6,639 nucleotides of DNA from Candidatus Cloacimonadota bacterium (GTDB taxonomy: Bacteria; Cloacimonadota; Cloacimonadia; Cloacimonadales; TCS61), in assembly GCA_021108055.1 (NCBI GenBank), contig JAIORR010000316.1, positions 1 through 6,639 on the forward strand, given 5' to 3'. Within the stretch, counting starts at the first letter, position 1. Every line of letters starts with the position of its first letter. The notes under the pieces were generated by a model. The model had not been told where the DNA came from and ran no database searches. It saw only the letters and a program-made list of their open reading frames with translations. Made by a program: the position numbers and the translations under genes. Below are positions 4,977 through 6,639 of the stretch, piece by piece.

Positions 4977-6639
4977 TCTTCAGAGCCTGTTCTGCCCAGC
5001 CATCTCTACGATGACTTTCTTTTAAGGAAATTCGCGTAAAATAGATAGCACCGCCAACTAACGCCAGGAAGATATAAAGTGCTATGAGAGGAATAACATA
5101 AATCGCCAACGATTGAACAAAATTACTTAAAACGATCACAGTTATCAAAATTATTCCACCGATCAAAACCGCTCCGAAATATCTATGTAAACGTTTGTAT
5201 CCCACATCGGAAACAAATGATTCCGAAGGGTGAATGGTTTCTACTGCTTTTTCTTCGCCGCGGCGTTTTGCAGTTGCAGTAATAATGGCAACTATCGGAA
5301 CGATTATTACAATTAGCCAGCCGCCAAATAACAAGGCTTTTGATGGATAACCTTCGTACCCTTTGGTTATCAGCTTTACCGCATCTGTTAAAATGAGTGC
5401 AAATACTGCGATTGGTACAAAGAATTTTAAAATGTAGTTCCACCATTTTCCCACTTTAACTTCTGAATAATCATTTGCATACTTTCTGAGATCATCCAGT
5501 TTAAAGAACCAGGCAAGAACAATACATTCTACCAGCACAACCATGGAAAGTCCGAAAACTTCCAACCATTTATCCATAACATCCAACCAGTAAAGCCCGG
5601 CACCGGTAGTGAATAAAAGTCCTATCACAAAAGCCGTGCTCGCTGTGATGAGATTTGCTTTTTTATGAGTCCAACCGAATTTATCCCGCAATGAAGAGGC
5701 AACCGCTTCCACAAGAGAAAAAGCGGAATCCACTGCCAGAGTTAATAACATCAGAAAGAAGAGAATTCCAAATATTTTTGCCATCGGCAGCATGTTGATA
5801 ATTGCCGGATAAGTTACAAATGCTAATCCGGGACCGCCTTTCAGAACATTCTGAACTGCTTGTCCGGTCATTTTGGCATAATACCCCAAAGCTCCAAAAA
5901 CTGCGAATCCACCAATGAATGCTGTAGCTCCATCACTTAAGGCAATGATGAGCGCACTGTTTATGATGTCAGCTTTTTTGGGCAGGAAACTGGCATAGGC
6001 TATCATAATTCCAAATCCTATTGAAAGTGAGAAGAACACCTGTCCGTAAGCTGCCACCCAGACACTTGGATCCAGAAGTTTTTCAAAATGCGGTTTAAGA
6101 TAAAACGTTAATCCATCCATAGCACCGGGAAGTGTAACTCCGCGAATTACAAATACGATTAAAAGCAGCCAGGGTATAAAAACTGTGAAATAGACAACTT
6201 TAGATACCGTCTTTGCGCCTTTCCAGATGGCACCGACGATTAATATCCAGCTAACAATAAGTGCAATAACAATGGGAAAACGAATGCCGCCAAAATTAAA
6301 ATGCCCATCGGTTAGACCCAGGAAACTGTTATAAAAGAAATCTCCGGTATCTTTTCCCCAAGCCTGAGTTGCGGAAAACACCGTGTAATTAAGACCCCAC
6401 GCCATTACAACGGCATAGTATGTGGTGATAATAAAACCAACTATTACAGCCCACCAGCCGATCCATTCAAATTTTTTATTCACTTTGGAAAATGAAAGCG
6501 GTGCAGCTAACTTGAAATGATGTCCGAAACTCAATTCCAATATCATGAGCGGTATTCCGGCAGAGAGCATTGCGATGAGATAGGCAATGAGAAATGCTCC
6601 CCCACCCGATTCATAACATTTAAACGGGAACCGCCAGAT
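4966..6639 (-). CDS. Neurotransmitter:sodium symporter family transporter (partial, 5' end missing)
   Basis: This is an inner-membrane Na+-coupled symporter of the NSS/SNF family (LeuT fold), whose bacterial members usually take up amino acids. The frame is open to the window edge: the codons upstream of the ATG at 6570 read IWRFPFKCYESGGGAF, the family's TM1-TM2 signature. The gene therefore runs past 6639 and 557 residues are visible. About 27 residues are missing by comparison with LeuT. By-eye matches to LeuT (residue numbers from the window edge) include the gate Arg3 (WRFP) and Asp356 (LDVMDKW), TM3 Tyr-Tyr near 74-75, and the substrate/Na+ loop FSLSIGFG in TM6 (203-210). TM8 carries Asp304-Ser305 and TM7 carries Asp236. 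TM12 ends near ATAKRRGEE (about 455-463), after which come two extra hydrophobic segments (about 489-507 and 511-535). The substrate cannot be named. It is the first visible gene of the four-gene overlapping unit. Confidence 0.95.
   Translation of the reverse strand: MWRFPFKCYESGGGAFLIAYLIAMLSAGIPLMILELSFGHHFKLAAPLSFSKVNKKFEWIGWWAVIVGFIITTYYAVVMAWGLNYTVFSATQAWGKDTGDFFYNSFLGLTDGHFNFGGIRFPIVIALIVSWILIVGAIWKGAKTVSKVVYFTVFIPWLLLIVFVIRGVTLPGAMDGLTFYLKPHFEKLLDPSVWVAAYGQVFFSLSIGFGIMIAYASFLPKKADIINSALIIALSDGATAFIGGFAVFGALGYYAKMTGQAVQNVLKGGPGLAFVTYPAIINMLPMAKIFGILFFLMLLTLAVDSAFSLVEAVASSLRDKFGWTHKKANLITASTAFVIGLLFTTGAGLYWLDVMDKWLEVFGLSMVVLVECIVLAWFFKLDDLRKYANDYSEVKVGKWWNYILKFFVPIAVFALILTDAVKLITKGYEGYPSKALLFGGWLIVIIVPIVAIITATAKRRGEEKAVETIHPSESFVSDVGYKRLHRYFGAVLIGGIILITVIVLSNFVQSLAIYVIPLIALYIFLALVGGAIYFTRISLKESHRRDGWAEQALKNDE

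Overview
The window is AT-rich and essentially fully coding, with every supported gene on the minus strand. Good GGAG/GGAGG ribosome-binding sites, two signal-peptide TPR proteins and a Na+-coupled amino-acid-type transporter suggest a Gram-negative, probably anaerobic bacterium. A lineage such as Cloacimonadota or a related FCB-side candidate phylum would fit. Clear Shine-Dalgarno sites argue against a typical Bacteroidota. The taxon is inference; no 16S rRNA gene or other decisive marker is present.

Read in the direction of transcription (from 6639 down to 1) there are two units. Unit A, 6639 to 2115, holds four overlapping genes: a neurotransmitter:sodium symporter family transporter (5' end cut by the window edge), an exported 574-residue TPR protein, an 83-residue membrane protein with a charged tail, and a tyrosine recombinase of the XerC/XerD family. 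The gene junctions overlap by 11, 4 and 14 bases, which implies one mRNA and translational coupling.

The only sizeable non-coding stretch is 1799-2114 (316 bases). Going 5' to 3' on the minus strand, it holds two adjacent short hairpins just after the recombinase gene, a purine-rich tract, a weak candidate terminator, an AT-rich candidate promoter, and the ribosome-binding site of the next gene.

Unit B, 1798 to 31, holds a second exported TPR protein (328 residues) followed after 19 bases by triosephosphate isomerase (tpiA), whose correct start is at 792.

The genes do not form an obvious single pathway: glycolysis, Na+-coupled solute uptake, chromosome-dimer resolution and envelope TPR scaffolds sit side by side. 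I found no CRISPR array, insertion sequence, tRNA or rRNA, toxin-antitoxin pair or defence system. The points most worth a second look are the two-helix C-terminal extension of the transporter, the recombinase locked into a transporter/TPR operon, and the tandem hairpins at 2069-2105. None amounts to a demonstrated new system.
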